Positions 1 through 8,230 of a stretch of 64,000 nt of DNA are shown here, piece after piece. Source of the stretch: Microbacterium sp. APC 3901 (GTDB lineage: Bacteria > Actinomycetota > Actinomycetes > Actinomycetales > Microbacteriaceae); NCBI RefSeq assembly GCF_030407765.1, contig NZ_JASDCU010000015.1:1-64000 (forward strand), in the 5' to 3' direction. The notes below the pieces were generated by a model. The model saw only the letters and a program-made list of their open reading frames with translations. It was not told where the DNA came from and did no database searches. Both the position numbers and the translations under genes were made by a program. Position 1 is the stretch's first letter; each line of letters opens with the position of its first letter.

Positions 1-815
1 GCTGTCGCGTGCGCCACCGCCCAGGTGAGCGCGTAGTCCGCGATCTCCTCCCAGCCGTCCTGGCTGACGAGGCGGTGGGTGCGGCCGGCGTACTCCTTGT
101 ACTCGACGACGGCGGGGCTGCCCGATGAGCGGTACTTCTTGACGATCGCGCGGCCGATGGCCGGCGGCACGACGTGGTCGATCTCGCCCGTGATCACGAG
201 GAGCGGAGCGCGGTCGGCGCGTGCGTAATCGACGTGGGTGACGCCGCCCTTCTCGTTGAGCACCGAGGTCACGCCCTCGAAGAAGACCCTGTTGTAGGAG
301 TTCACGGCGTATTCCTCCCAGAGGGCGTCGGATGCTGCACGCGAGAGGTCGTTGCCGAACGTGAAGTGGAAGTGGCGCTTCGACAGCGGCTTGGCGCCGT
401 TGCGTCCGAAGGGGTGCGAGAGGATCGGCGTTCCCGTCCACAGGGTCGAGAGGGGGAGTGCGGTGACGCCGGCGGTCTGCCCGGGGGCGACCCCGACATA
501 GGCGGCGCCGAGGCCGCGGTCGGCGAGCATCTGCGTGAGAACGCCGCCGAACGAGTGGCCCATGACGATCGGCTTCACCGGAAGCGCGCGGATGATGCGC
601 TCGTAGTTGTCGGCGATCTGCGTCAGGCCGATGCCTTCGAGGGCGGACGGATCGCGGCGGATGTCATCGACCGAGCGATCGTCGATTCCGGGCCACCCCG
701 GGATGATCACCTCGTGGCCCTGTGCGCGGAAGCGCTCGGCCCAGGTGTCCCAGCTCTTCGGGGTCATCCAGAGTCCGTGGATCAGGACGATCGGGGTCTT
801 CTCGGTGCTGTTCAT
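1..815 (-). CDS. alpha/beta hydrolase, C-terminus cut by window edge
   Basis: Reads leftward from an ATG at 813-815 and stays open for about 271 codons to the left edge, so the stop is not seen. The N-terminus has the alpha/beta-hydrolase start (strand, then HG at residues 13-14 as the oxyanion-hole element) and the nucleophile elbow GHSFGG at residues 86-91, with Ser88 as predicted nucleophile. A GEID-type acid motif and a late THR histidine follow, so the Ser-Asp-His set looks complete. No signal peptide is visible, so it is probably cytosolic. It is divergent from a TetR regulator, and a palindrome lies between them, which suggests local repression lifted by the substrate or a related molecule. 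Substrate unknown. Confidence 0.85.
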   Translation of the reverse strand, partial: MNSTEKTPIVLIHGLWMTPKSWDTWAERFRAQGHEVIIPGWPGIDDRSVDDIRRDPSALEGIGLTQIADNYERIIRALPVKPIVMGHSFGGVLTQMLADRGLGAAYVGVAPGQTAGVTALPLSTLWTGTPILSHPFGRNGAKPLSKRHFHFTFGNDLSRAASDALWEEYAVNSYNRVFFEGVTSVLNEKGGVTHVDYARADRAPLLVITGEIDHVVPPAIGRAIVKKYRSSGSPAVVEYKEYAGRTHRLVSQDGWEEIADYALTWAVAHAT

Positions 816-867
816 TTTCTCTTCTCCTGTCTCTGCTCCCGCTTAGTGCGGATGCGTTACGCTGATA

Positions 868-889
868 GTAGACCGAACGTTCTATCTAC
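868..889. promoter_or_regulatory. candidate TetR operator between hydrolase and TetR genes
   Basis: A 22-bp imperfect palindrome of form GTAGA-N3-AACGTT-N3-TCTAC sits between the divergent starts at 815 and 942. The left half contains TAGACCG, which resembles operators reported for the LmrA/YxaF branch of TetR regulators. It probably controls both directions. Binding is inferred from symmetry and position only. Confidence 0.6.
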
Positions 890-900
890 CGCAACCTATT

Positions 901-919
901 CCCGAAAGTCGCTTTCGGG
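901..919. repeat. perfect 8-bp inverted repeat in TetR leader
   Basis: CCCGAAAG-TCG-CTTTCGGG forms a perfect 8-bp stem with a 3-nt loop, 23 bp before the chosen TetR start. It may be a second operator half-site arrangement or an mRNA hairpin. Nothing in the sequence decides between these. Confidence 0.5.
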
Positions 920-941
920 TGACACGATGAGAGGGATCACC

Positions 942-1550
942 ATGAAGACCATGACTCCTACCCCGGCCCCGACGACGACTCCGAAGCGGCCGAGTGCCGC
1001 GCGCACCCGACTCATCGACAGCGCCACCAGGCTCTTCTACGAGGAGGGGATCCATGCGGTGGGCGTCGACCGCATCATCGACGAGGCCGCGGTCACCAGG
1101 GCGACGCTCTACAAGCAGTTCGGCGGCAAGGAGAACCTGGTCCTCGCGTACCTGCGCAACGAAGACGAGATGCTGCGCGCGATGTTCGCCGACGCCGCAG
1201 AAGCGGTGACCGAGCCGTCGCAGCTGGTCGACGCCGTGATCGAGGGCATCACCGCCGACATCCGGCTCAGGCACACGCGCGGCTGCCCGTTCATCAACGC
1301 GGCGGCGGAGTATCCGGATGCCGACGGCGCCGTGCGACGGCTCATCGACGAGCACCGCGAGTGGTTCCGCTCCACCCTGCAGGCCGTCGCCGAGCAGGCT
1401 GGTCTCGAGCATCCTGCCGATGTCGCGGCATCCCTCGTCCTGCTGCGCGACGCAGCCCTCGTCGGCGGCTACCTCGACGGAGACGAGCGCGTCACCCCGG
1501 CGTTCGCGCGCACTGCGCGCTCGGTCGTCGGATCGCACCGCCCGCGCTGA
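942..1550 (+). CDS. TetR/AcrR family transcriptional regulator
   Basis: A 202-residue one-component regulator. The N-terminal helix-turn-helix is at about residues 40-60 (GVDRIIDEAAVTRATLYKQF) and is followed by the usual KENL segment. The rest is the helical ligand-binding domain, with the RGCPF motif often seen in YxaF-like members. The ATG at 942 is chosen because AGAGGG lies at a suitable distance upstream; an in-frame ATG at 927 and a further ATG at 951 are alternatives. It is divergent from the hydrolase at 1-815 with a palindromic operator between, so it most likely represses that gene and itself. Ligand unknown. Confidence 0.9.
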   Translation: MKTMTPTPAPTTTPKRPSAARTRLIDSATRLFYEEGIHAVGVDRIIDEAAVTRATLYKQFGGKENLVLAYLRNEDEMLRAMFADAAEAVTEPSQLVDAVIEGITADIRLRHTRGCPFINAAAEYPDADGAVRRLIDEHREWFRSTLQAVAEQAGLEHPADVAASLVLLRDAALVGGYLDGDERVTPAFARTARSVVGSHRPR

Positions 1551-1559
1551 CCCGAGCAG

Positions 1560-1631
1560 CCCTCTCCCTGCCCGCATCCCCTTCCCTGCCCGCATCCCTC
1601 TCCCTGCCCGCATCCCCTTCCCTGCCCGCAT
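1560..1631. repeat. four tandem 18-bp pyrimidine-rich repeats
   Basis: Four near-identical 18-bp units, alternating CCCTCTCCCTGCCCGCAT and CCCCTTCCCTGCCCGCAT, begin 9 bp after the TetR stop. The 18-bp period keeps frame, but no start or conserved protein is associated with them. This is the first part of a 534-bp gene-free stretch (1551-2084) made largely of repeats plus the promoter region of the HU gene. Confidence 0.8.
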
Positions 1632-1636
1632 CCCCG

Positions 1637-1705
1637 GGGAGGAAGACTGCGCCTTGGGAGGACCGAATCCGCAGATCTCTCCTCCCGAGGCGCAGTTCTC
1701 CTCCC
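1637..1705. repeat. long near-perfect inverted repeat (26-nt arms)
   Basis: Arms at 1637-1662 and 1680-1705 pair at 23 of 26 positions around a 17-nt loop. The core is ACTGCGCCT-T/C-GGGAGGA. The right arm is itself duplicated (CTCCTCCCGAGGCGCAG occurs again from about 1698), which leads into the next tandem array. It could act as a terminator for the TetR gene. The length and the duplication also suit a REP/MITE-like dispersed element. Confidence 0.7.
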
Positions 1706-1855
1706 GAGGCGCAGCGCGATGCAGAGGCGCAGCGCGATGCAGAGGCGCAGCGCGATGCAGAGGCGAGGCGCAGCGCGATCCCGGGCGAGGCGCAGCGCGA
1801 TGCAGAGGCGAGGCGCAGCGTGATCCCGGGCGACGCGCAGCGTGATCCCGGGCGG
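1706..1855. repeat. GAGGCGCAGCGCGATGCA-type tandem array
   Basis: Three 18-bp units GAGGCGCAGCGCGATGCA are followed by longer variants mixing GAGGCGAGGCGCAGCG with GATCCCGGGCG up to about 1855. In one frame it would spell EAQRDA repeats, but nothing before it offers a convincing start, so I treat it as non-coding. The rest of the spacer (1856-2084) is unique sequence leading into the HU gene. Confidence 0.75.
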
Positions 1856-2084
1856 GGCGCCGCGCGAGCGTGGAACGGCGGCGCTCAGCCGTCTGACAAG
1901 GCACCACAGGGGTCACATTCGTCACTTCTGCACCACGACACGCCGCCGAATACCCCAAAACCCGCGAAATGACGCGGAAATGTGGGTGGCGGTTGGTACA
2001 TTCAAGGCGGTCACTCGACCAACGGAGGGCAGTCGCCCTTCGAACACCAACGATGCGACGGGAACCTCGTCGCTGGAGGATGAC

Positions 2085-2372
2085 ATGGCTGACAAGTCCA
2101 TCACCAAGACCGAGCTCGTCGCGAGCATCGCTTCTGCCACCGGCCAGAGCCAGGCCACCGTCTCGGGTGTCCTCGACGCGCTGTTCTCCTCGGTCTCCGA
2201 CGCTGTTGCCAAGGGCAGCAAGGTCTCGATCCCGGGCTGGATCTCGTTCGAGCAGGTCGCAACCGCAGCTCGCACGGGCCGCAACCCGCAGACCGGCGCC
2301 GAGATCAAGATCCCGGCCGGCCACCGCGTCAAGGTGACCGCTGGTTCCAAGCTCAAGGCTGCCGTCAAGTAA
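2085..2372 (+). CDS. HU family nucleoid DNA-binding protein
   Basis: A 95-residue protein, the usual length for bacterial HU. It begins MADKSITKTELVASIA, and the DNA-binding arm carries ARTGRNPQTG, the HU/IHF signature region (about residues 61-70), ending in a VTAGSKLK tail. There is no lysine/alanine-rich C-terminal extension of the mycobacterial HupB kind. GGAGGA lies just before the ATG at 2085. Its role is DNA bending and nucleoid compaction as a dimer. It is monocistronic: a repeat-rich spacer lies before it and a strong hairpin after it. Confidence 0.95.
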   Translation: MADKSITKTELVASIASATGQSQATVSGVLDALFSSVSDAVAKGSKVSIPGWISFEQVATAARTGRNPQTGAEIKIPAGHRVKVTAGSKLKAAVK

Positions 2373-2385
2373 GACCGCACCTCTT

Positions 2386-2421
2386 CGAAGGCCGCTCCCG
2401 ATCCGTCGGGGGCGGCCTTCG
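2386..2421 (+). terminator. intrinsic-type hairpin after HU gene
   Basis: A 15-bp stem with one mismatch (CGAAGGCCGC at the base) and a 6-nt loop starts 13 bp after the HU stop. There is no T tract, as is common in high-GC actinobacteria. Confidence 0.8.
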
Positions 2422-2457
2422 TGCTCCCTCCCCGGTTGCGCGGCTTAGGCTTGAGGG

Positions 2458-4467
2458 GTGAGTGCCCGCGCCGTGCAGACCCCGAACCGCTCCGCGTATC
2501 GCGCGGCCGGAGTCGGAATCCTGCTCGCGACCGGCTTGATCGGCGTGCTCCTCGCCCTCGTGATCGGCGGAGGGGCGGCGCCACTGCTGCTGCAGGATCC
2601 GGGTCCGTTCGTACGCTGGGCCACCCCGATCGTCAAGCTCGTGATGAACATCGCGGCTGCGGCGATGCTGGGTTCACTCGTGCTGGCGCTGTTCGCGCTG
2701 CGCAGCGAGGAGAAGTCGTTCGACACGGCCCTCAACACGGCCTCAGCGGGTGCGGCGGTCTTCACGGTCACCGCGGGCATCAGCGGATTCTTCACCTTCA
2801 TGGCCGCCTTCAATCCGCAGCTGAGTGCCGAGCGCGAATTCGGCGAGCAGCTCGGACGATTCCTCTTGCAGCTGCCGCTCGGTCAATCGTGGCTGATCAC
2901 CACGATCATGGGCTCGGTGATCACCGTGCTCGCGTTCGCGTGGCGCACGTGGACACCCACCCTGATCACGGCGATCCTCGCCGCGGCATCCTTCCTCCCG
3001 CTGGCGACCCAGGGCCACTCCGGCGAGCTCGCCGGGCACAACATCGCCGTGAACTCGATCCTGCTGCACACGATCGGCGCGGCGGTGTGGCTCGGCGGTC
3101 TGCTGCTCGTCGTGATCCTGCGCGACCGCTCGGGCGTGGGCACCGCCCGGCTGGTCAGCCGCTACTCGAGCCTCGCGATCGCCGCGTTCGCGGTCGTCGC
3201 CATCTCGGGCCTGGCGCGTTCCATCGTCTCCTTCGGTGACATCTCGCAGCTCTGGACGCCCTACGGCACGATCCTGCTCGCCAAGGTCGTGCTCCTGGTG
3301 GGCATGGGTCTGCTCGGCGCCTGGTATCGCCTCCGCCTGATCCCCCGTCTCGAAGGGGCTGGAGCGGCCCGCTGGTTCTGGATGCTGGTGCTCTGCGAGG
3401 TCGCGCTGATGGGCCTCGCCTCGGGTGCCGCCGCCGCGCTCGCGCGCACGCCTCCGCCGACCGGCGAGGAAGCCGCGTTCGTGCAGACACCGGCCGAGAA
3501 CCTCACCCGTTCACCGCTGCCTCCCGAGTTCACGATCGACCGCTGGTTCACGGCGTGGGACATCGACGTGCTCTGGTTGGTGGCCGCCGGATTCGGCCTC
3601 TTCCTCTACCTCGCGGGGGTGCGCCGTCTGCGCCTGCGGGGCGACCGCTGGCCGATCCATCGCACCGCCTTCTGGGTCCTGGGCATGCTGATGCTGCTGT
3701 GGGTCACCGGCGGCCCGATCAACGCCTACCAGGAGTATCTCTTCAGTGTGCACATGCTGGGGCACATGATGCTGTCGATGGCGATCCCGCTGCTGCTGGT
3801 CTCCGGGGCGCCGGTCACGCTGGCCCTCCGCGCGATCCACAAGCGCGACGACGGCACCCGTGGCGGCCGCGAATGGATCATGTGGGCGGTGCACTCGCCG
3901 TTCTCGAAGGTCGTCACCCACCCGTTCGTCGCGGCGGGCATCTTCATCCTGTCGCTGTGGGCCTTCTACTTCACCGACCTCGTGCGCTGGTCGATGTTCG
4001 AGCACCTCGGTCACGAGTGGATGGTCGCCCACTTCCTCATCTCCGGATACCTGTTCGTGCTGAGCCTGATCGGCGCCGATCCCGTGCCGTACCGCCTGCC
4101 CTACCCCGGACGCCTCATCACACTGATCGCGATCATGGCCATGCACGCCTTCTTCGGTGTCGCCATCATGATGCAGGAGGGGCTCATGGTCGCCGACTGG
4201 TTCGGGTCGATGGGGCGCACGTGGGGTCCCTCGCCGATGGAAGACCAGTACATCGGCGGCGGCATCGCGTGGTCGATCGGTGAGATCCCGACCCTGATCC
4301 TCGCGATCACGGTGGCGATCCAGTGGAGTCGCAGCGACACGAAGCTGCAGAAGCGCCGCGATCGGCATGCCGACCGCACGGGCGAGGCGGAGCTCGAGGA
4401 GTACAACGAGAAGCTCGCGGCCCTCGCCGAGCGCGACCTCCGTCAGGCTCAGCGCGAAGCGCGCTGA
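2458..4467 (+). CDS. CopD-CtaG fusion: copper/cytochrome oxidase assembly membrane protein
   Basis: A 669-residue polytopic membrane protein read from a GTG. The N-terminal half has transmembrane helices typical of the CopD copper-resistance domain, including GHSGELAGHN and LLHTIGAAVWLGGLL (about residues 181-220). The C-terminal half is a CtaG-type (caa3_CtaG) domain with the histidine-rich segment VHMLGHMMLS (about 430-439) and later GHEWMVAHF. Such fusions are common in actinobacteria. They are linked to copper delivery for the CuA/CuB centres of cytochrome c oxidase or to copper handling. The last 40 residues are a charged cytoplasmic tail. It converges with the next gene, 16 bp away. Confidence 0.9.
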   Translation: MSARAVQTPNRSAYRAAGVGILLATGLIGVLLALVIGGGAAPLLLQDPGPFVRWATPIVKLVMNIAAAAMLGSLVLALFALRSEEKSFDTALNTASAGAAVFTVTAGISGFFTFMAAFNPQLSAEREFGEQLGRFLLQLPLGQSWLITTIMGSVITVLAFAWRTWTPTLITAILAAASFLPLATQGHSGELAGHNIAVNSILLHTIGAAVWLGGLLLVVILRDRSGVGTARLVSRYSSLAIAAFAVVAISGLARSIVSFGDISQLWTPYGTILLAKVVLLVGMGLLGAWYRLRLIPRLEGAGAARWFWMLVLCEVALMGLASGAAAALARTPPPTGEEAAFVQTPAENLTRSPLPPEFTIDRWFTAWDIDVLWLVAAGFGLFLYLAGVRRLRLRGDRWPIHRTAFWVLGMLMLLWVTGGPINAYQEYLFSVHMLGHMMLSMAIPLLLVSGAPVTLALRAIHKRDDGTRGGREWIMWAVHSPFSKVVTHPFVAAGIFILSLWAFYFTDLVRWSMFEHLGHEWMVAHFLISGYLFVLSLIGADPVPYRLPYPGRLITLIAIMAMHAFFGVAIMMQEGLMVADWFGSMGRTWGPSPMEDQYIGGGIAWSIGEIPTLILAITVAIQWSRSDTKLQKRRDRHADRTGEAELEEYNEKLAALAERDLRQAQREAR

Positions 4468-4483
4468 ACCCTGCAACAGGCGA

Positions 4484-5557
4484 TCAGCCCGTCGACTCCT
4501 CGTCCGGAGAGCCGACGCGGATCGACACCTTTCCGTCGGGCAGGATCGTGATCGACCCGTTGACCTGGAACGGGACGTCTTCCGAGACCTCTTGCACGGA
4601 TCCGTCGAACAGCGACCTGATCTCCACGTCGACGTGTGCGACCGCATCCGTCGGGGGAATCCTCCAGTGCCCGCCGTCAGGGGCCACGGTCACCTGGGGC
4701 TGAGCCGTGATCGACCACTTCGGCAGCGAGGCGAGACGGTTGGAGACCTCGATGCCGAACGGGCACGCTGTCGGCTGCAGCACCTCCTGTGTGGTGCACG
4801 CCGTGAGGAACTCCTCGACTCGCTGCTGCACCACGGCGACGAAGTCGGGGGTGGGCTCGGTCTGCACGTCGACGGGCGTGGTGGCGAGCGGTGTGTCTGC
4901 CAGGACGCCGACACCGTCGGAGTCGGCGATCGCCGTGTCGACGGTGACCGAGTACAGCCCCGGCGTGAAGACCAGCAGCGGCAGCGGATCGAGGGGAGCG
5001 GCCTGCGCACCCGCCGCCGACACCTGGCGGCGGTCCATCTCGAAGCCGTTGACGGCGAACTGATCGGCGCCCCGCAGCGTGAGCTCGACCACGGCCAGAG
5101 GGCTCGTCGTGAAGCGCCAGTTCGGGGTGACGCCCGCCCAGCCGTCCTGCTCGACGGTGAACGTGGTCGTGCCGGCATAACCGCTCGCCGTGTACGAGAC
5201 GGTCACCTCGGTCTTGCCGGCGTCGTCGAGCTCCTCCGACATCACCTCGACGTCGGAGAGCGGGGCGAGGGCCGCGTGGCGCAGCAGAGCCTCCGACGCC
5301 GTGGCTCCGATGCCCGCGACCTCGAGCGTCTCCCGATCGATCGCGACACCCGGCACGCGAAGGGCATCGGCCGCTCGGCCTTCGGCGAGCAGATCGAGGT
5401 ACCGCACGACGAAGGCCGATGGACCGTAGAACTGCTGATAGAGGGTGGCCCCGCCTGCGCCGAGAGCGGCGACGAGCACGAGGCCGACCACTGCGAGCAT
5501 CGCGAGGTCGGCAGCGAGGCGCGAGCGCCGGGGCGCCTTCGTCTCGACCTGCTGCAT
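4484..5557 (-). CDS. single-pass membrane-anchored protein of unknown function
   Basis: A 357-residue protein. A short basic N-terminus is followed by one hydrophobic helix (about residues 17-41) and a large hydrophilic domain that should lie outside the membrane. Two cysteines (about residues 264 and 273, CTTQEVLQPTAC) could form a disulfide. I do not recognise the domain; the region after the helix (YLDLLAEGRAADAL) resembles the helical start of NTF2-like or DUF4878-like lipoproteins, but this is weak. It is convergent with the CopD-CtaG gene and divergent from the helicase gene. No operon partner is visible. Confidence 0.8.
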   Translation of the reverse strand: MQQVETKAPRRSRLAADLAMLAVVGLVLVAALGAGGATLYQQFYGPSAFVVRYLDLLAEGRAADALRVPGVAIDRETLEVAGIGATASEALLRHAALAPLSDVEVMSEELDDAGKTEVTVSYTASGYAGTTTFTVEQDGWAGVTPNWRFTTSPLAVVELTLRGADQFAVNGFEMDRRQVSAAGAQAAPLDPLPLLVFTPGLYSVTVDTAIADSDGVGVLADTPLATTPVDVQTEPTPDFVAVVQQRVEEFLTACTTQEVLQPTACPFGIEVSNRLASLPKWSITAQPQVTVAPDGGHWRIPPTDAVAHVDVEIRSLFDGSVQEVSEDVPFQVNGSITILPDGKVSIRVGSPDEESTG

Positions 5558-5717
5558 GGCGCCAGTCTAGAAGCGCGGCCTGGGACGATGCCGTGCGCGG
5601 GCCTCCATGCGTCGACCACGATCGCTGTGTCCCTCGGATGCCGGGTGTGCGCCGCCACGTAGCATGGGGAGGCACGATCTCAACGTGCACTCCCGCCCCC
5701 AGCCGTGTGAGAGAACC

Positions 5718-7112
5718 GTGTCGCTTCCCGCCCTGTCCGAAGAGCAGCAAGAGCTGTTCCGGCTGATCGAGGACACCAGCGAGCACGTCTTCATCACCGG
5801 CCGCGCCGGCACCGGCAAGTCGACCCTGTTGCAGTACTTCTCGTGGAACACGAAGAAGCAGATCGCGATCTGCGCACCCACCGGTGTCGCCGCGCTGAAC
5901 GTCGAGGGGCAGACGATCCACTCGCTGTTCCGGCTGCCGATCGGTCTGATCGGTGATTCGGACATCGATCAGAACGACAACACACGACGGATCCTCAACG
6001 CGATCGAGACGCTTGTGATCGACGAGATCTCGATGGTCAACGCCGACCTGATGGACGCGATCGACCGTTCGCTCCGTCAGGCGCGGGGCAAGCGCGGCAT
6101 CCCGTTCGGCGGGGTGCAGATCGTGATGTTCGGCGATCCGTACCAGCTGGCTCCCGTGCCGCCACGCGGCGACGAGCTGCGCTACGTGAAGGACCACTAC
6201 CGCTCGTTCTGGTTCTTCGACGCCAAGGTCTGGGCCGGCGCCGCCGGCGGCGAGGCGCCGGAAGAGGAAGAGGGGCTCTTCGCCGTCGACACCCGTGCCG
6301 AGCTGCACGTGCGCGAGCTCGTGCAGATCCACCGGCAGTCGGATGACGGCTTCAAGGCCATGCTGAACGCGGTGCGGTACGGCCGGGTCACCGCCGAGGT
6401 CGCCGGGGTGCTCAACACGCAAGGCGCGCGCACGCCCCCCGACCCGGAGCCGGGCGAGGTTCCGATGATCACGCTCGCCACGCGCAACGACATCGTGAAC
6501 ACCATCAACAGTCGACACCTCGCGGCGCTTGCGGGCAAGGAGCAGACCGCGAAGGCCGAGGTCAGCGGAGAGTTCGGCAGGGGCGAGGCATCGCTGCCCG
6601 CAGAGTCGGAGCTCAAGCTGAAGATCGGCGCGCAGGTGATGTTCCTCCGCAACGACACCTCGATGTCGGGTGAGCCGCCGCGGTGGGTGAACGGCACGAT
6701 CGGCACGGTCGTGCGCATCCTCGGCGAGACCGTACGCGTCGAGATCGACGGAGACGAGGTCGACGTCGAGCCCGCGGTGTGGGAGCGGTTCCGCTATTCC
6801 TACGAGCCCAGCACCAAGAAGCTGTCGCGTGACGTCGTCGCGGAGTTCACGCAGTTCCCGCTGCGTCTCGCGTGGGCCGTCACGATCCACAAGTCCCAGG
6901 GCAAGACCTACGACCGCGCCATCATCGACCTCGGATCCGGCGCGTTCGCACCGGGACAGACCTACGTCGCGCTCTCACGGCTCACGTCCCTCGACGGGCT
7001 CTACCTCTCGAGGGCGCTGCGCCCGAGCGACATCCGCGTCGACGAGGATGTGCGCCGCTTCATGCGCGACGCGTGGCTCGCGGCGTCCACGCCCGAGGTG
7101 GGCAAGGGCTGA
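5718..7112 (+). CDS. Pif1/RecD-like ATP-dependent DNA helicase
   Basis: A 464-residue superfamily 1B helicase. Walker A GRAGTGKST is at residues 28-36, Walker B DEIS at 102-105, a QLAPVPPRG motif III-like segment follows, and the C-terminal helicase domain has WAVTIHKSQGKTYD and YVALSRLTSLDGLYL. These match the Pif1/RecD2 group of 5'-3' helicases acting on DNA structures and recombination intermediates. The GTG at 5718 is chosen because it puts the conserved SLPxLSxEQ start first and has GAGAG upstream. An ATG at 5664 and a longer frame from 5607 are alternatives. It is convergent with the heme oxygenase gene, 12 bp away. Confidence 0.9.
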   Translation: MSLPALSEEQQELFRLIEDTSEHVFITGRAGTGKSTLLQYFSWNTKKQIAICAPTGVAALNVEGQTIHSLFRLPIGLIGDSDIDQNDNTRRILNAIETLVIDEISMVNADLMDAIDRSLRQARGKRGIPFGGVQIVMFGDPYQLAPVPPRGDELRYVKDHYRSFWFFDAKVWAGAAGGEAPEEEEGLFAVDTRAELHVRELVQIHRQSDDGFKAMLNAVRYGRVTAEVAGVLNTQGARTPPDPEPGEVPMITLATRNDIVNTINSRHLAALAGKEQTAKAEVSGEFGRGEASLPAESELKLKIGAQVMFLRNDTSMSGEPPRWVNGTIGTVVRILGETVRVEIDGDEVDVEPAVWERFRYSYEPSTKKLSRDVVAEFTQFPLRLAWAVTIHKSQGKTYDRAIIDLGSGAFAPGQTYVALSRLTSLDGLYLSRALRPSDIRVDEDVRRFMRDAWLAASTPEVGKG

Positions 7113-7124
7113 GCCTGCTGGTCG

Positions 7125-7772
7125 TCAGGCGGCGACGCGTGCGCGGTCGAGGTCCTCGAACAGCTCGGTGTTGAAGCGGTAGGCGAGGAGCACCTCGTCG
7201 ATCACGCGCTCGCGCTCGGCGTCGTCCCACGGCGCCGCGTCCAGCTGCTCGCGGTAGACGTCCTTGAACGCGGACGGGTCGGCGATGTCGTCGAACAGGT
7301 AGAAGCCGATGCCGTTGGTCTCGAAGCCGAAGCGGCGGGCCATCACTCGTCCGATGAAGATGCCACCGGACAGGTCGCCGAGGTAGCGCGTGTAGTGGTG
7401 CGCGACGAAGCCGCCGACCCAGGTCGCGCCCACCTGACGGATGCGCTCGACGTAGCGCTGCGTGGTGGGCAGCGCGACGATCTCGTCGCGCCAGCCGGGG
7501 CCGAGCAGGAACTCGAGGTCGGCCTCCAGTGCAGGAAGACGGGTCAGCTTGTCGCTGATGAAGACGGATGCCACGGGGTCGCGGCGCATGCGCTCGCCCG
7601 CGCCTTCGAGGGCCTCGTAGATGAAGTAGTGCTGCGCGACGAGCGCGATGTAGTCCTCGCGCGAGCCCTCGCCCTTGAGCAGGTCTGACATGAAGCCGGC
7701 ACCCTCACTGCGCGAGTGCGAACCGGAGGAGCGCTCACGGAGGGCTGCGGAGAAGGAGAGGATCTCGGACAT
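7125..7772 (-). CDS. biliverdin-producing heme oxygenase
   Basis: A 215-residue protein of the HmuO/HO-1 fold, the family's normal length. The predicted proximal heme ligand is His19 (GSHSRSEG). The distal helix has YLGDLSGG (about residues 130-137), the flexible glycine hinge over the heme. The reaction is heme to biliverdin, CO and Fe2+, which releases iron in the cytosol. It lies downstream of a DUF2470 gene on the same strand, with a 54-bp gap that holds an iron-box-like sequence, so expression under iron limitation is likely. Confidence 0.95.
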   Translation of the reverse strand: MSEILSFSAALRERSSGSHSRSEGAGFMSDLLKGEGSREDYIALVAQHYFIYEALEGAGERMRRDPVASVFISDKLTRLPALEADLEFLLGPGWRDEIVALPTTQRYVERIRQVGATWVGGFVAHHYTRYLGDLSGGIFIGRVMARRFGFETNGIGFYLFDDIADPSAFKDVYREQLDAAPWDDAERERVIDEVLLAYRFNTELFEDLDRARVAA

Positions 7773-7782
7773 GTGCCAAGTG

Positions 7783-7801
7783 TAAGGGTGACCTAACCTG
7801 A
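7783..7801 (-). promoter_or_regulatory. candidate DtxR/IdeR iron box before heme oxygenase
   Basis: Read on the minus strand, AGGTTAGG followed by TCACCCTTA matches 14 of 19 positions of the classical TTAGGTTAGGCTAACCTAA box. It ends 11 bp before the heme oxygenase start, where a repressor would block transcription when iron is plentiful. Confidence 0.5.
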
Positions 7802-7826
7802 AGTGGAAGCCCGATATCTCAGGGAG

Positions 7827-8141
7827 TCACGCGTGCGGACGCGGCTCGACCCCGAGCTTCTCGCACGCGAGATCGTAGAGCGCGACGACTTCGCGGCGCA
7901 CGGCGGGCCGCTCGTCGATGGGGCCGGAGGGCCAGGCGATGCGCATCTCGGAGGGGATGCCTGCGCGCGTGACCTTCCAGACGCCGCCGTCGCCGTCGAG
8001 GTCCGTCATCACGGCATCCGTGATCTCGTCGTCCTCGACGGCTGAGAAGGCTCGCGTGATGAGCAGGTTGTCGTCGGTGTGGTCGCCGTTCATGTGGCGC
8101 AGAATGGCGGAGACGACGTCGGCCTCGAAGATGTGGGGCAT
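7827..8141 (-). CDS. DUF2470 domain protein
   Basis: A 104-residue protein (from the ATG at 8141; a GTG at 8150 is possible). It has the DUF2470 core HMNGDHTDDNLLITRAF near the N-terminus, the domain that forms the C-terminal part of HugZ-type heme-utilisation proteins and also occurs alone. The conserved NGDH histidine is present. It lies directly upstream of heme oxygenase on the same strand, which supports a role in heme or iron metabolism. It could bind heme but shows no catalytic motif of its own. Confidence 0.85.
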   Translation of the reverse strand: MPHIFEADVVSAILRHMNGDHTDDNLLITRAFSAVEDDEITDAVMTDLDGDGGVWKVTRAGIPSEMRIAWPSGPIDERPAVRREVVALYDLACEKLGVEPRPHA

Positions 8142-8230
8142 GCTGATCACCCTAAAGGGGCCCCGGCGATGCCTTCTTTCAGGAACGGCGTTCTAGACTC
8201 GGGAGACACGTCTTCCGGGGGTCCCCTTTC

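Noticed and set aside
901..919. Terminator reading toward the TetR gene
   Set aside because: It lies within the expected leader, upstream of the TetR start, and no gene ends before it on that strand.
1706..1855. Possible coding repeat (EAQRDA units)
   Set aside because: No plausible start or conserved flanking protein; adjacent to other non-coding repeats.
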